The notes beneath the pieces were generated by a model. It searched no databases. It was not told the DNA's origin and saw only the letters and a list, made by a program, of their open reading frames with translations. From NCBI GenBank assembly GCA_002362575.1, contig DEUM01000015.1:1-47087 (forward strand): DNA of 47,087 bases, written 5' to 3'. Shown piece by piece: positions 7,810 through 16,818 of the stretch (position 1 is the first letter of the stretch; each line of letters begins with the position of its first letter). The stretch comes from Lachnoclostridium sp. UBA3262. GTDB lineage: Bacteria > Bacillota > Clostridia > Lachnospirales > Lachnospiraceae. Made by a program: the position numbers and the translations under genes.

Positions 7810-8343
7810 CATCGCTTAATAATGTATGTATCTCTAAAGTGGCAGGTATCGTACAGGTTCTTGCCCTTGTATCACTCCCCGAAAAATATTGTTTCTTTTT
7901 TTGCAAATATGCCGTCCAAGCAGTGTCTGAGATGTCTGCCATCATTTTTCCTGTCTTTTGGCAACGCGTTTTCACTAGAGCCGCCACGCAACGGTGCTAA
8001 TACACCACCGGATTCGGGTACATCACACAGCGGGCAGATGCGAAGCATCTATCCATGGAAGAAGGATATTAAAAATAAATATATTTATTTTTTTTTCATC
8101 CTTCTTCCATGGATATGCACCTTTGGTGCTGCCCGCAGTAATCAGTAACTGAGGTGGTGTATAAGGACCGGCGGGCGGCAATGTTGCAAAAGACAGGAAA
8201 AATGACGATGCAGACAGCGAGTTTTGCGAAGGACGGCGAAATATTTTGCGAAAAAAGAAACAAATCATTTTTTCGCTGGGAGTGATATACCGGGTAAGAA
8301 CCTTACGATACCTGCTACGCAGATATATAATTATTAAGCGATG
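7810..8343. repeat. 534-bp imperfect palindrome (inverted pair of about 250-bp units)
   Basis: The whole interval between the Abi gene and cysK folds on itself. The outer ends are perfect 14-bp inverted repeats: CATCGCTTAATAAT at 7810-7823 and its complement at 8330-8343. The tip is a perfect 17-bp stem, ATCCATGGAAGAAGGAT at 8051-8067 against 8098-8114, closing a 30-base AT-rich loop. Matching blocks occur all along the arms in the same order, for example CATTTTTCCTGTCTTTT, GCCGTCC and TATACACCACC. Short open frames here are by-products of the palindrome. It could be a non-autonomous element or a very long structured transcript. Confidence 0.85.
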
Positions 8344-8368
8344 TTCTAAGTCAGGGCAAGCTTTGTAT

Positions 8369-8397
8369 TTGCATATTTTATGCTTTTATAGTATAAT
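8369..8397 (+). promoter_or_regulatory. Promoter of the cysK operon
   Basis: TTGCAT (8369-8374), a 17-base spacer and a consensus TATAAT (8392-8397) lie 68 bases before the cysK start and directly after the end of the large palindrome. No further promoter or terminator of this quality is seen until 18.1 kb. Confidence 0.75.
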
Positions 8398-8464
8398 AAA
8401 TTGTCATTTTATAAATGAACATTCATATAGTAAATACGAATCATATTGAGCGGGGAAAATAAGT

Positions 8465-9367
8465 ATGTATTATGAAAATGTAATTGATTTGATAGGAAAT
8501 ACACCTCTTGTCAGTTTGAAGGGGACAACCGGATTAAATATTTTTGCCAAAGCGGAGTTTCTGAATCCGGGCGGCAGTATCAAAGACCGTGTGGCAAAGA
8601 ATATGATAGAGCAGGCGGAGAAGAAAGGTGTTTTGCGTCCGGGCATGACGATTGTTGAGCCGACGTCCGGAAATACGGGAATTGGACTGGCATTAGTCGG
8701 TGTGAGGAAGGGCTACCGGGTTATTATTGTAATGCCGGAGAACATGAGTGAGGAGCGGAAAAAGATTATCCATTCGTTGGGAGCGGAGCTGGTTCTTACA
8801 CCGAAAGAGCTTAGCATTGGCGGTTCAGTGGAAAAAGCGGAGGAACTGGTCAGGGAAATTGGAAATTGTTTCATGGCACAGCAGTTTGAGAATCCAGATA
8901 ATCCAACAGTACATTATAACACGACGGCAGCAGAATTGTATGAACAGTTAGCCGGTAAGGTAGATATTTTCGTATCCGGACTGGGAAGCGGAGGTACACT
9001 GCAGGGAGTCGGGAAATATCTGAAGGAGAAGAATCCGAATCTGAAGCTGGTTGCGGTAGAGCCAAAAAATGTATCGGCGCTTCTCGGAGACGAGCCGGGA
9101 CTTCACAGTATTCAGGGAATTGGAGATGGCTTTATTCCAGCTGTTTTGGATACTGATTTGATAGATGATATCATTGAAGTGACAGATGAGGATGCGATTG
9201 CGACAACGAGGGAACTGGCGAAGGTGCAGGGACTTCTCTGCGGAACGTCGTCGGGCGCCAATGTATGGGCGGCAAAGGAGATTACAAAAAAGTATGGCAG
9301 CGATAAAATCGTGGCAACTGTGTTAGCAGACCGGATTGAGAGGTATTTCAGTACCGGACTTTTATAG
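8465..9367 (+). CDS. cysK: Cysteine synthase (O-acetylserine sulfhydrylase)
   Basis: The 300-aa PLP enzyme converts O-acetylserine and sulfide to cysteine. The PLP lysine is Lys40 in NPGGSIKDR, preceded by the family N-terminal motif IGNTPLV. The substrate loop PTSGNTGIGLA and the phosphate loop GLGSGGTLQG are present. The C-terminal segment GTSSGANVWAAKEI also fits, and the protein ends with ERYFSTGL, close to the ERYLST ending of CysK. Length is near the usual 305-310. A GCGGGGAA site precedes ATG 8465. It opens the operon extending to the M15 peptidase; the next gene starts 26 bp after its stop. No cysE is visible nearby. Confidence 0.95.
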   Translation: MYYENVIDLIGNTPLVSLKGTTGLNIFAKAEFLNPGGSIKDRVAKNMIEQAEKKGVLRPGMTIVEPTSGNTGIGLALVGVRKGYRVIIVMPENMSEERKKIIHSLGAELVLTPKELSIGGSVEKAEELVREIGNCFMAQQFENPDNPTVHYNTTAAELYEQLAGKVDIFVSGLGSGGTLQGVGKYLKEKNPNLKLVAVEPKNVSALLGDEPGLHSIQGIGDGFIPAVLDTDLIDDIIEVTDEDAIATTRELAKVQGLLCGTSSGANVWAAKEITKKYGSDKIVATVLADRIERYFSTGLL

Positions 9368-9393
9368 AAAATAGAAAGGTGAGGTGTATCAAA

Positions 9394-10737
9394 GTGAAAC
9401 GTCGAATGGTAATTATAGCAGCTTTGGTGATTGCATGGACGTTATGGATAGGGGAGGGAACCGTAGCAGAGGCAGGCTCATACAGTGTCAGGGGCGTATG
9501 GGTATCTTGCTTTGAGTACAAGGATGTAGGACTTTGCACAAAGTCAGAGGCAGAATTCCGGAAAAATGCAGACCGTTTATTTGCCAACATAAAGGCAAAT
9601 GGGTGTAATACCGTATATTTTCATGTGAGGTCTTTTGATGATGCCATTTATCCGTCCTCTACTGTAGGATGGAGCAAATATTTGTTAGATGGAGGCAGAG
9701 CACCTTCCTTTAATCCACTTAGAATATTGATAGATTATGCACATAAGTATGGGCTGAAGTTTCATGCGTGGATGAATCCGTACCGGATTACTTATAAGAA
9801 AATACTGAACCCTGCCAGTGCAGAGACGACGGCGAAAATTGTCAGACAGGTAAAGGAGATTATCAATAATTACAAGGTGGATGGGATTCACTTTGACGAT
9901 TATTTTTATCCGTCTAATATAAAAAAGTATAAAAATGTGAAGAAGGAAGAACGAAAAAATAACGTAAACCAGATGGTGCGTGCGGTGTACCGTACCGTAA
10001 AGGCAAAAAACCGCCGTCTGAAGTTCGGCATCAGCCCGGCAGGAAATATCAGCAACTGCGAGAAGATGGGAGCGGATGTAAAGACATGGATGTCGCAGAG
10101 AGGATATGTGGACTATATTGCCCCACAGATTTATTGGACTGATAGTTATGGAAAAAAAGGAAAAAAGACGGCGATGTTCAGCGAACGCTTTGCGCAGTGG
10201 CAGTCCTATAACAGATTGGATATACCTATGTATATCGGACTGGCGTTGTATCGGACGGGATGCCGCATATCGGATGACGGAGGCTGGAAAAAGTCGAATA
10301 AAAATATTGTAAATCAGATGCAGAAAATCAAGGCGGGAAACAGCGAGGGTTATATACTTTTTCAGTATACGGATTTATACCGCTCTGCGGCGGCGAAGGA
10401 AGTAAAAAATTATCTGAAAAAGCTGGCGTCTGTGCGTATCAGCAAAAAGAAAAAGACGATACGTGCAGGAAAGAAATATAAGCTGAAGGCTTCCCTTTCT
10501 CCCTCTCGTCTTGGCAAAAAGATAAAGTGGAAGTCTGCGAATAAGAAAATTGCGACCGTTTCCAAAAAAGGAGTCGTGAAGGCAAAGAAAAAGGGTAAGG
10601 TAAAGATTTACGCTTATTATGGAGCGGTAAAAAAGTATTGTACGGTAAAGGTCAAGGCAAAAAAGAAAGCAAGTAAGAAAGCAAGTAAAAAAACAGGCAA
10701 AAAGAAAAAGAAGGGTAAGAAAGCTAAGAAAAAATAG
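9394..10737 (+). CDS. Secreted GHL10-family glycoside-hydrolase-like protein with Ig-like domain and poly-lysine tail
   Basis: The 447-aa protein starts at GTG 9394 with an AGGTGAGG site. A signal peptide (about residues 1-27) leads into a GHL10/DUF187-type TIM-barrel domain starting at RGVWVSCFEYKDVG. GVDGIHFDDYFYP-like and FGISPAGN segments follow, typical of this family acting on cell-wall or exopolysaccharide glycans. Residues about 350-425 form a Big_2-like Ig module with KKIKWKSANKKIATVSKKG. The last 25 residues are almost all Lys, Ala, Ser and Gly, suggesting electrostatic binding to teichoic acid or another anionic wall polymer. The substrate is unknown. The same Ig module occurs in the surface proteins at 18-27 kb. 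Confidence 0.85.
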   Translation: MKRRMVIIAALVIAWTLWIGEGTVAEAGSYSVRGVWVSCFEYKDVGLCTKSEAEFRKNADRLFANIKANGCNTVYFHVRSFDDAIYPSSTVGWSKYLLDGGRAPSFNPLRILIDYAHKYGLKFHAWMNPYRITYKKILNPASAETTAKIVRQVKEIINNYKVDGIHFDDYFYPSNIKKYKNVKKEERKNNVNQMVRAVYRTVKAKNRRLKFGISPAGNISNCEKMGADVKTWMSQRGYVDYIAPQIYWTDSYGKKGKKTAMFSERFAQWQSYNRLDIPMYIGLALYRTGCRISDDGGWKKSNKNIVNQMQKIKAGNSEGYILFQYTDLYRSAAAKEVKNYLKKLASVRISKKKKTIRAGKKYKLKASLSPSRLGKKIKWKSANKKIATVSKKGVVKAKKKGKVKIYAYYGAVKKYCTVKVKAKKKASKKASKKTGKKKKKGKKAKKK

Positions 10738-10766
10738 AGAAGCGGCGAAGAAGAACAGAGGTTATC

Positions 10767-11609
10767 ATGGAGCGGTCAAAGGAGATAGAAAGAAGTATTG
10801 TTAAAAAGTTTCATCGTCAGATTTGGAGCCGTTTTGCCAAAGGAGTTAAAAAGTATGAGCTGGTAAAAGAGGGCGACCGGATTGCGGTCTGTATTTCGGG
10901 CGGTAAGGACTCTATGCTGATGGCAAAGCTGTTTCAGGAATTAAAACGGCACCGACAGTGTCAGTTTGAACTTGTCTTTTTGACGATGAATCCGGGGTAC
11001 AATCCCGAAAATTACGAGAACATTAAGAGAAATGCCGAGATACTGGATATCCCGCTGACCGTGTTTGAATCCGATATTTTCCGGGCAGTGGAGCATATTG
11101 AGCAGTCGCCCTGCTATCTCTGCGCAAGGATGCGTCGGGGGCATTTATATAATAAGGCGAAAGAACTTGGCTGCAATAAGATTGCGCTTGGCCATCACTT
11201 TGATGATGTCGTGGAAACTATCCTTATGGGAATGATGTACGGCGCCCAGATTCAGACGATGATGCCGAAGCTCCACAGCACAAATTTTGAGGGCATGGAG
11301 TTGATACGCCCGATGTATCTTGTCCACGAGGAAGATATTCTTGCTTGGAAGGAGTATAATGATTTGACATTTATCCAGTGTGCCTGTCGGTTTACGGAGC
11401 AGAGCTATATGTCGGGAGACGGGATTGGTAAGTCGAAAAGGCAGGAGATAAAAGAGCTTATCCGGGAGCTGAAAAAAGTGAACCCGGAGGTAGACAGCCA
11501 CATTTTCAAGAGTGTGGAGAAGGTAAATCTAGAAACGATTATTGGATATAAAAAGGGCGGAAGAGTTTACTCATTTTTGGACAGCTATGACAAGGAGGAC
11601 ACGCCGTGA
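10767..11609 (+). CDS. TtcA-like PP-loop ATPase (tRNA thiolation family)
   Basis: The 280-aa protein has the N-type ATP pyrophosphatase PP-loop SGGKDS (residues 44-49) and a CYLC pair (Cys116, Cys119). It also has the GHHFDDVVETILM segment and a later QCACR cysteine site, all as in TtcA/TtuA-type tRNA thiolases that bind an Fe-S cluster. It probably thiolates a tRNA base, perhaps 2-thiocytidine, but paralogues with other substrates exist. The start ATG 10767 has a CAGAGG site. It begins 29 bp after the preceding gene and overlaps the PAP2 gene by 4 bases (GTGA), indicating coupled translation. Similar proteins are abundant in Clostridia and their exact substrate is rarely proven. Confidence 0.82.
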   Translation: MERSKEIERSIVKKFHRQIWSRFAKGVKKYELVKEGDRIAVCISGGKDSMLMAKLFQELKRHRQCQFELVFLTMNPGYNPENYENIKRNAEILDIPLTVFESDIFRAVEHIEQSPCYLCARMRRGHLYNKAKELGCNKIALGHHFDDVVETILMGMMYGAQIQTMMPKLHSTNFEGMELIRPMYLVHEEDILAWKEYNDLTFIQCACRFTEQSYMSGDGIGKSKRQEIKELIRELKKVNPEVDSHIFKSVEKVNLETIIGYKKGGRVYSFLDSYDKEDTP

Positions 11610-12139
11610 TAGAATGGCTGGATAGTACCGTGCTGAACTGGTTTTTATCCATTCAGAATCCGATATTAACGGTTATTATGAAGATTTTTACCCTGATTGG
11701 GGAGGGCGGCGCTGTCTGGATTGCGGTTGGTCTTATTCTTTTGGCGGGGAAAAAGACAAGAAAAGCCGGGGCGGCGGTATTGCTTGCTTTGGTTTTCTGC
11801 CTGATAACAGGGAACTTATTGTTAAAAAACATTGTGGCAAGGCCGAGGCCGTGCTGGGTAAACCCATCGGTCCCGATGCTGATTGCCATACCAAAAGATT
11901 TCTCATTTCCGTCCGGGCATACGATGTCGTCGTTTGCCGCGGTAACTGCTATTTTCTTGTGGGATAAGCGATGGGGAACGCTGGCGCTGTTCGGGGCGGT
12001 CATGATTGCGGCGTCAAGAATGTATTTTTATGTACACTATCCGACGGATATACTTGCCGGTTTGTTGATTGGGATTTTACTTGGATGTCTGGCAGTATAT
12101 CTGGTTCATATACTGGAACGGAGGAGGCAGTTATGCTAG
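11606..12139 (+). CDS. PAP2-family membrane phosphatase
   Basis: The 177-aa integral membrane protein carries the three PAP2 signatures: KNIVARPRP (about 74-82), PSGH (102-105) and SRMYFYVHYPTD (137-148). About five hydrophobic helices surround them. Members dephosphorylate lipid phosphates such as undecaprenyl pyrophosphate or phosphatidylglycerol phosphate at the outer face of the membrane. The start is GTG 11606, overlapping the TtcA-like stop by 4 bases, with an AAGGAGGA site. The position before an ABC exporter and a VanY-like peptidase favours a role in cell-envelope lipid-carrier recycling, but the substrate is not determined. Confidence 0.9.
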   Translation: MIEWLDSTVLNWFLSIQNPILTVIMKIFTLIGEGGAVWIAVGLILLAGKKTRKAGAAVLLALVFCLITGNLLLKNIVARPRPCWVNPSVPMLIAIPKDFSFPSGHTMSSFAAVTAIFLWDKRWGTLALFGAVMIAASRMYFYVHYPTDILAGLLIGILLGCLAVYLVHILERRRQLC

Positions 12140-12795
12140 AGATACGGCAAATCTGCAAGAGCTTTGGCAGGCAGCAGGTGTTAAAGGATGTCAATATGAC
12201 AGTACAGGATGGCGAATGTGTCGGTATTGCAGGTGCAAATGGGGCTGGTAAGTCGACTCTTTTAGAAATCATAGCAGGGGGCATACGACCGGACGCCGGA
12301 GAAATTTACCTGAATGGAGAGCCCGTTTCCGGTGCAGCGCTGGCGGCGGGGATAGGCTTTGTCCCGCAGGAGAATCCTCTGTTTGAGGAGCTGTCAGTGA
12401 AAGACAATTTAGAACTCTGGTACGAGGGAAAAAAGGATGTGATTGAGAGAGATATGGAGGAGGGAGCTCTTTCTGTACTTGGCATATCGTCCTTTTACAA
12501 TAAGAGAGTCAGCCGTCTGTCCGGCGGCATGAAAAAAAGGCTGAGTATTGCATGTGCCTTAGCCGGAGAACCGGAGCTTCTTGTTCTGGATGAACCGGGG
12601 GCCGCTCTGGACATTGAGGCGAAAAGTGCGATTATCCGGTATCTGAAAGAATATGCGGGGGAAGGTCACAGTGTTGTCATAGCCTCTCATGAGATACCGG
12701 AACTAAAGATGTGTGACCGTCTATACGGAATAAAAAACAGTGGAACTATCACTGATGATATAGATAACTATTTCACAGATTACATGGATATGTAA
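12133..12795 (+). CDS. ABC transporter ATP-binding protein
   Basis: The 220-aa ATPase has Walker A GANGAGKS (34-41), a Q-loop near Gln79, the signature LSGGMKKR (129-136), Walker B LLVLDEP and the switch His186. It would drive the two ABC-2-type permeases encoded at 14348 and 15502. The start at ATG 12133 has GGAGGCAG upstream and overlaps the PAP2 stop by 7 bases. The C-terminus is short, without an accessory domain. An anchored extracytoplasmic protein lies between ATPase and permeases, suggesting that the complex exports an envelope molecule; substrate unknown. Confidence 0.93.
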   Translation: MLEIRQICKSFGRQQVLKDVNMTVQDGECVGIAGANGAGKSTLLEIIAGGIRPDAGEIYLNGEPVSGAALAAGIGFVPQENPLFEELSVKDNLELWYEGKKDVIERDMEEGALSVLGISSFYNKRVSRLSGGMKKRLSIACALAGEPELLVLDEPGAALDIEAKSAIIRYLKEYAGEGHSVVIASHEIPELKMCDRLYGIKNSGTITDDIDNYFTDYMDM

Positions 12796-12811
12796 CAGAA
12801 TGGAGGAAGCA

Positions 12812-14326
12812 ATGGAAACAAAGAAAACAGGGAAAATAATAGCACTTATTGTAGCAATTGTAGTTGTCGTGGCAGGTGTTTCTGTCGGGGTTATGGCAGC
12901 GACGGGTGTATTTTCATCCAGTAAGAAAAAGGCATTTGACCTCTTGGAGCAGATACCGGAAAAAATATCCTACTCATCCGTAAATGAATATATCGGTACA
13001 TCCGATATGAGTAAGGCAATGTTGGAAAAGGGCGGACAGACAGGATTTAAAGTATCGGATTTGACGCTGGATAGCAGTATTGCCCCGACCGGATTGGATT
13101 TATCCGGATTTTCTGCGGAATTAAGTGCCAAGTCAGACAAGACGGATAATAAGACGAGTATGCTGGCAAGCTTGGAGAAGGGAGGTTCTAAGCTCTCACT
13201 GAATCTCTATACAGACAAGGAAAAGGTTGTACTTTCTCTGCCGGAGCTGGTTTCCGGAAAGGTATTTAAGATTGACCTTGCAGCGATGAAGGATGCTCTT
13301 GGCTCTATGCAGGCAATGACAACCGCTTCGCCTGAGATGGAGGAATTTGCAGAGGATATAGAGGAGTTCTTCGAGGATGAAATTAAGAAAGTGAAGGATG
13401 ATATCGACTGCGAAAAGCTGTCCGGAGATAAGAATGGATATAAGCTGACGGTTAAAAAGGAATCTATGGATACGGTTATGAATGACTTTGTAGAGTTTTT
13501 AACGGAGCATGAGTCGGTAGTAACAACAATCAATACTTATATGAAGACCTTAATGTATGCACAGACCGGGGGGATGGGAGAAGATTTCGATTTAATTAAG
13601 ACAGTAAAAGAAATTACTTCCAAGTTATCACAGTATACACAGGATTTTTCCTTTGAGGTATATCATGTAGCAGGCAAACTGACAGGGCTTCAGGCAACCT
13701 TTATGGCAGAAATGATTCCATTTAAGGCAACCGTTGATTTTGAGGGAGATAAGGAAAATTCCACAGTTACGATGAAGATAATGGCAGAGCAGAACGGTCA
13801 GGAAGCAGGTGTGACAGTAATTAAAAAGGATAAGAAAGCTGACACATATGAGAACAGCTTCTCATTTGATGTCTCCGCCGCCGGATTTTCCGCAGCAGCG
13901 TTTGAAGTGACAGAATCGGTAAATCCGTCAGATAATTCCTATTCGTTGAACGGAAGCGTAAGCGCAGAAGGAAATGAAGTTGGTAAGCTGAAAGCAACTG
14001 GTTCTATTAAGGACTTAAAGCAGGGAAGCTATGCGAACTTAGTGTTAGACGACGTGTCAGTCAGCGCAAATGGAATAGACTATGTAAAAATGGCACTGGA
14101 TATCAAGATGGGAGTAGCAGATGGTAATATTGAGCCTCCTCAGGGCGAGGAAGTAACGGTAAAGAGCGGTACGGAAGTTGTTCCGTACATGACGGAAGTG
14201 CAGACAGCACTGACAAAAATCATGAGCGACTGGGGAATAGATCCATCTGCACTGGCAGGCGGTTATAACCCTCTCGGATATAGTGCGCTTGATGGGAATC
14301 ATTCTCTTGGCGGAGCAGCATCTTAA
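12812..14326 (+). CDS. Membrane-anchored extracytoplasmic protein of the ABC-2 exporter cluster
   Basis: The 504-aa protein is not one I recognise as a named family. A lysine-rich N-terminus (METKKTGK) is followed by one strongly hydrophobic helix (about residues 8-31) and a long extracytoplasmic domain rich in Lys, Glu, Ser and Thr. The domain has repeated beta-strand-like segments (for example LKATGSIKDLK and VTMKIMAEQNG) and no visible catalytic motif. The start at 12812 has GGAGGAAG 5 bases upstream; an in-frame ATG at 12800 lacks a site. It lies 16 bp after the ABC ATPase and just before the two permeases, so it may be an accessory or substrate-binding partner. This is inference from position. 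Confidence 0.8.
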   Translation: METKKTGKIIALIVAIVVVVAGVSVGVMAATGVFSSSKKKAFDLLEQIPEKISYSSVNEYIGTSDMSKAMLEKGGQTGFKVSDLTLDSSIAPTGLDLSGFSAELSAKSDKTDNKTSMLASLEKGGSKLSLNLYTDKEKVVLSLPELVSGKVFKIDLAAMKDALGSMQAMTTASPEMEEFAEDIEEFFEDEIKKVKDDIDCEKLSGDKNGYKLTVKKESMDTVMNDFVEFLTEHESVVTTINTYMKTLMYAQTGGMGEDFDLIKTVKEITSKLSQYTQDFSFEVYHVAGKLTGLQATFMAEMIPFKATVDFEGDKENSTVTMKIMAEQNGQEAGVTVIKKDKKADTYENSFSFDVSAAGFSAAAFEVTESVNPSDNSYSLNGSVSAEGNEVGKLKATGSIKDLKQGSYANLVLDDVSVSANGIDYVKMALDIKMGVADGNIEPPQGEEVTVKSGTEVVPYMTEVQTALTKIMSDWGIDPSALAGGYNPLGYSALDGNHSLGGAAS

Positions 14327-14347
14327 AGTATGAAAAAGGTATATGTA

Positions 14348-15508
14348 ATGAAAATGGCAAAGAGGGCTCTCCGAGTCCTCCCTGTCATTTTCCTTTCTAT
14401 GGCGGGAATGTTGGCATTGTTCTTTTTCTGCCTGACAGCTTTCCGTCTGAAAGGACGGGTAAAGGTAGGAGTGACTGCGCCGCAGGAAGATAAAATGGTG
14501 GCGGCGCTGATTACCTATGTAGAGCACATGAACGAGATATCGTCTCTGTGTGAATTTAAGACGGTAAATGAAAACGAAGGAAAAGAGAAACTGGAGCAGG
14601 GAGAGATTTCTGCTCTTATTGTGATTCCGGAAGGTATTCTGAATCATATCTATCGAAACAGGGACATCAGTATTCGTGTGTATCTGCCCAAGACGCCGAC
14701 GTTAGAATCCGGTCTTCTCAGGGAATTTTCGGCGGCCTGTGCCTCCCTTGTCCTAAGCGCCAAATCCGGCGATTACACGGCATATGAGTTATATCGTAGA
14801 TATCGGAGCGCCGGAGATAAAATGCAGGTAGTGCGTGACATGAATGGCGCTTATATTCAATTTGCCATGGGGCAGGGGAAGGTGTTTGAAAACAAAGCAG
14901 TGCCGGGGGAGGATGGTATGTCGGATGGCGACCGGCTTTTGGTATCTGGGCTGATTTGTCTGATTCTTCTTATGGGAGTGCCGGCGGCCGGATTGGTAAA
15001 GCGGAATCCGGAAATACTGGAGAGACAGCTTCAGAGGAAGGGAATCGGGCGTATGTTCCAGCAGGGAGTTTGTCTTTTTCTGTTGACAGGGTGTCTATAT
15101 GTAGTGGGTGCGGGGGCGTTGGCAGTTACCTTTCTTTACAAGAATTTTTCACTGGGACTGGCGGCGTCAATGTTTTGCCTGCTTCCAGTATGCTTTTTTG
15201 CAGCATCTTTCTTTTATTTCTTGTATTCTTGTAGCAGCAAGCCGTCGGGCGCAGTGCCGATGGCCTTTATCGCCGCCGTTCTGCTCGTTTTTTTACCGGG
15301 TGGTATTTACCCACCGTATATGCTGCCGCAGGGGGTTGTACGGCTGGGACAGGTTCTTCCGGGAGGACTCATGATAAAAAGCTTTTGGCAAAGTATATGG
15401 GAAAACCGTATCGGTCTGGAGAATTTATGGATTTTTCTATATGGAATTTTCTTTTTCTTTATAAGCCTTTGGGTGCGCCGGAGAGGAGGCAGAAGAAAGG
15501 TATGCTAG
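14348..15508 (+). CDS. ABC-2-type transporter permease, subunit 1
   Basis: The 386-aa permease has one N-terminal membrane helix (about 11-32), then an extracytoplasmic domain of about 170 residues. Five or more helices in the C-terminal half follow, including LLVSGLICLILLMGVPAAGL and VFLPGGIYPPYMLPQG, the latter resembling the conserved ABC-2 P-x-x-LP loop. This layout is that of the YhgE/ABC2_membrane_3 type. The start is uncertain: ATG 14348 has AAAAGG 8 bases upstream, while ATG 14330, four bases after the preceding stop, has no clear site. It overlaps the second permease by 7 bases, so the two probably form a heterodimer with the ATPase at 12133. Confidence 0.87.
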   Translation: MKMAKRALRVLPVIFLSMAGMLALFFFCLTAFRLKGRVKVGVTAPQEDKMVAALITYVEHMNEISSLCEFKTVNENEGKEKLEQGEISALIVIPEGILNHIYRNRDISIRVYLPKTPTLESGLLREFSAACASLVLSAKSGDYTAYELYRRYRSAGDKMQVVRDMNGAYIQFAMGQGKVFENKAVPGEDGMSDGDRLLVSGLICLILLMGVPAAGLVKRNPEILERQLQRKGIGRMFQQGVCLFLLTGCLYVVGAGALAVTFLYKNFSLGLAASMFCLLPVCFFAASFFYFLYSCSSKPSGAVPMAFIAAVLLVFLPGGIYPPYMLPQGVVRLGQVLPGGLMIKSFWQSIWENRIGLENLWIFLYGIFFFFISLWVRRRGGRRKVC

Positions 15509-16626
15509 TGTGGATTGGTAAATACAGTAAACGTTTTTTGAGACAGCCTTTATTTCTTCTTCTGCTCGTTCTCCTTCCAATCGGGACAATGACGTTTTCC
15601 TATCTGGCTCATCAGAAATCTACGGCAGTCAGAGTCGGGCTGGTATGGGAAGACGGCGGAGAGATGGAGAGTGAAATCGCAGAGCAGCTTATGGGGCATA
15701 AGGGCATTGCGTCCTTTGTCCGCTGTGATTCGGATAAAGGGTTAAAGGAACAGATAGCAGAGGGAGAGTTAGAATGTGGGTATTGTTTTCCCTCCGGCAT
15801 GGAGCAAAGGCTGGCAAAGGGAGAATATAAAGGGCTTATTACCCAGTATTACAGGGCAGGGATGTCTCTCCATTTTTTTGTCTCAGAGACAGTGTTTGCG
15901 GCGGTATATGACCGATATGGGGAAAGACTGGTCAGAGATTATGTGATGGATTCCGGTTTATACAGCACTTACAGTCTGGCGGAAAGCCAGATTACGGGAA
16001 TGTACAAGGAACAGCACGAAAAGCAGTCGACATTTACTTTTACCTATGATGAAGGAACGCCGGTACAGCGCAGTTTTGGGGATTACCTGACGGCGCCGCT
16101 TAAAGGGATTATGGCGCTTATTATACTATTAGCCGGTTTTTGCGGTGTGATTGTATGGCTTGAGGATAAGAGGAAGGGCATGGAGATGGCGGCTCCCTTT
16201 GGGATAAGGCGGTTTTTGCCATTCCTATCGGCTGGGATACCAGTTGTGTCCCTGTCTATAGCAGGAATCCTGTCTGAGGCGATAAGCAGATTAGCAGTTC
16301 CAACGCTAAAGGAAGTTGCGTGTATGCTGATTTATGATATAATGGTGATACTGTTTGTTACGATATTTTCTTACAGTGGGTTATCCGGTAAAACGATGTG
16401 GGGCATTTCGCTTTGTACAGTGTTTGCGGGCGCTGTTTCCACTCCGGTCTTTGTCAATTTACCGGCAGTAATACCGGGAGTCGGCATGCTGTCGTGGCTG
16501 TGTCCGCCTGCCTATTACCTAAGGGCAGTTTATGGTGGTATCCGGGCGGCGGTCTTTATGCTGGCAGCGACCGCGTTGTTGTTTGCCGTATGCTGTTATT
16601 TTCAGCGAAGGAGAGAAAGAACATGA
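15502..16626 (+). CDS. ABC-2-type transporter permease, subunit 2
   Basis: The 374-aa permease has the same layout as its partner: an N-terminal helix (about 14-35), a soluble domain, then six helices from about residue 200 (for example GIMALIILLAGFCGVIVWL). A P-rich loop before the last helix fits ABC-2 exporters. The start is ATG 15502, inside the end of the first permease gene and preceded by AGAAAGG. The frame is open further upstream but that region codes for the first permease in another frame. It overlaps the next small gene by 4 bases (ATGA). The transported substrate is unknown. Confidence 0.87.
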   Translation: MLVWIGKYSKRFLRQPLFLLLLVLLPIGTMTFSYLAHQKSTAVRVGLVWEDGGEMESEIAEQLMGHKGIASFVRCDSDKGLKEQIAEGELECGYCFPSGMEQRLAKGEYKGLITQYYRAGMSLHFFVSETVFAAVYDRYGERLVRDYVMDSGLYSTYSLAESQITGMYKEQHEKQSTFTFTYDEGTPVQRSFGDYLTAPLKGIMALIILLAGFCGVIVWLEDKRKGMEMAAPFGIRRFLPFLSAGIPVVSLSIAGILSEAISRLAVPTLKEVACMLIYDIMVILFVTIFSYSGLSGKTMWGISLCTVFAGAVSTPVFVNLPAVIPGVGMLSWLCPPAYYLRAVYGGIRAAVFMLAATALLFAVCCYFQRRRERT

Positions 16627-16796
16627 TAACGGATTGTGAATTTTGTGCATTTTATGTTTATGATGATGAGGGTTTTGCGGAGTGTGAGGTTCATCTTGAT
16701 GAGGATGAAATGGCACGGTTTTTAAGTTCTTCGTATGAGTCCTGCCCATATTATCAGACGGATGATGAATATAAGATTGTAAGGAAACAAAATTAG
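16623..16796 (+). CDS. 57-aa DUF6472-like cysteine-containing protein
   Basis: The small acidic protein has cysteines in CEFC near the N-terminus, one in AECEVHLDEDEM, and one in SCPYYQTDDEYKIVRKQ at the C-terminus, a four-cysteine pattern that could bind a metal. The layout matches what I remember of DUF6472, a short conserved protein of Lachnospiraceae with no known function. The start ATG overlaps the permease stop by 4 bases (ATGA) and has AAGGAGAG upstream, so it is real and translationally coupled. It is followed after 22 bp by the M15 peptidase gene. Confidence 0.8.
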   Translation: MITDCEFCAFYVYDDEGFAECEVHLDEDEMARFLSSSYESCPYYQTDDEYKIVRKQN

Positions 16797-16818
16797 TATT
16801 TTTACAGGAGGTGGTCTT

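Noticed and set aside
7795..8449. Several open frames of 60-120 codons on both strands in the region between the Abi gene and cysK
   Set aside because: They mirror each other because of the palindrome, lack ribosome sites and show no protein-like composition.
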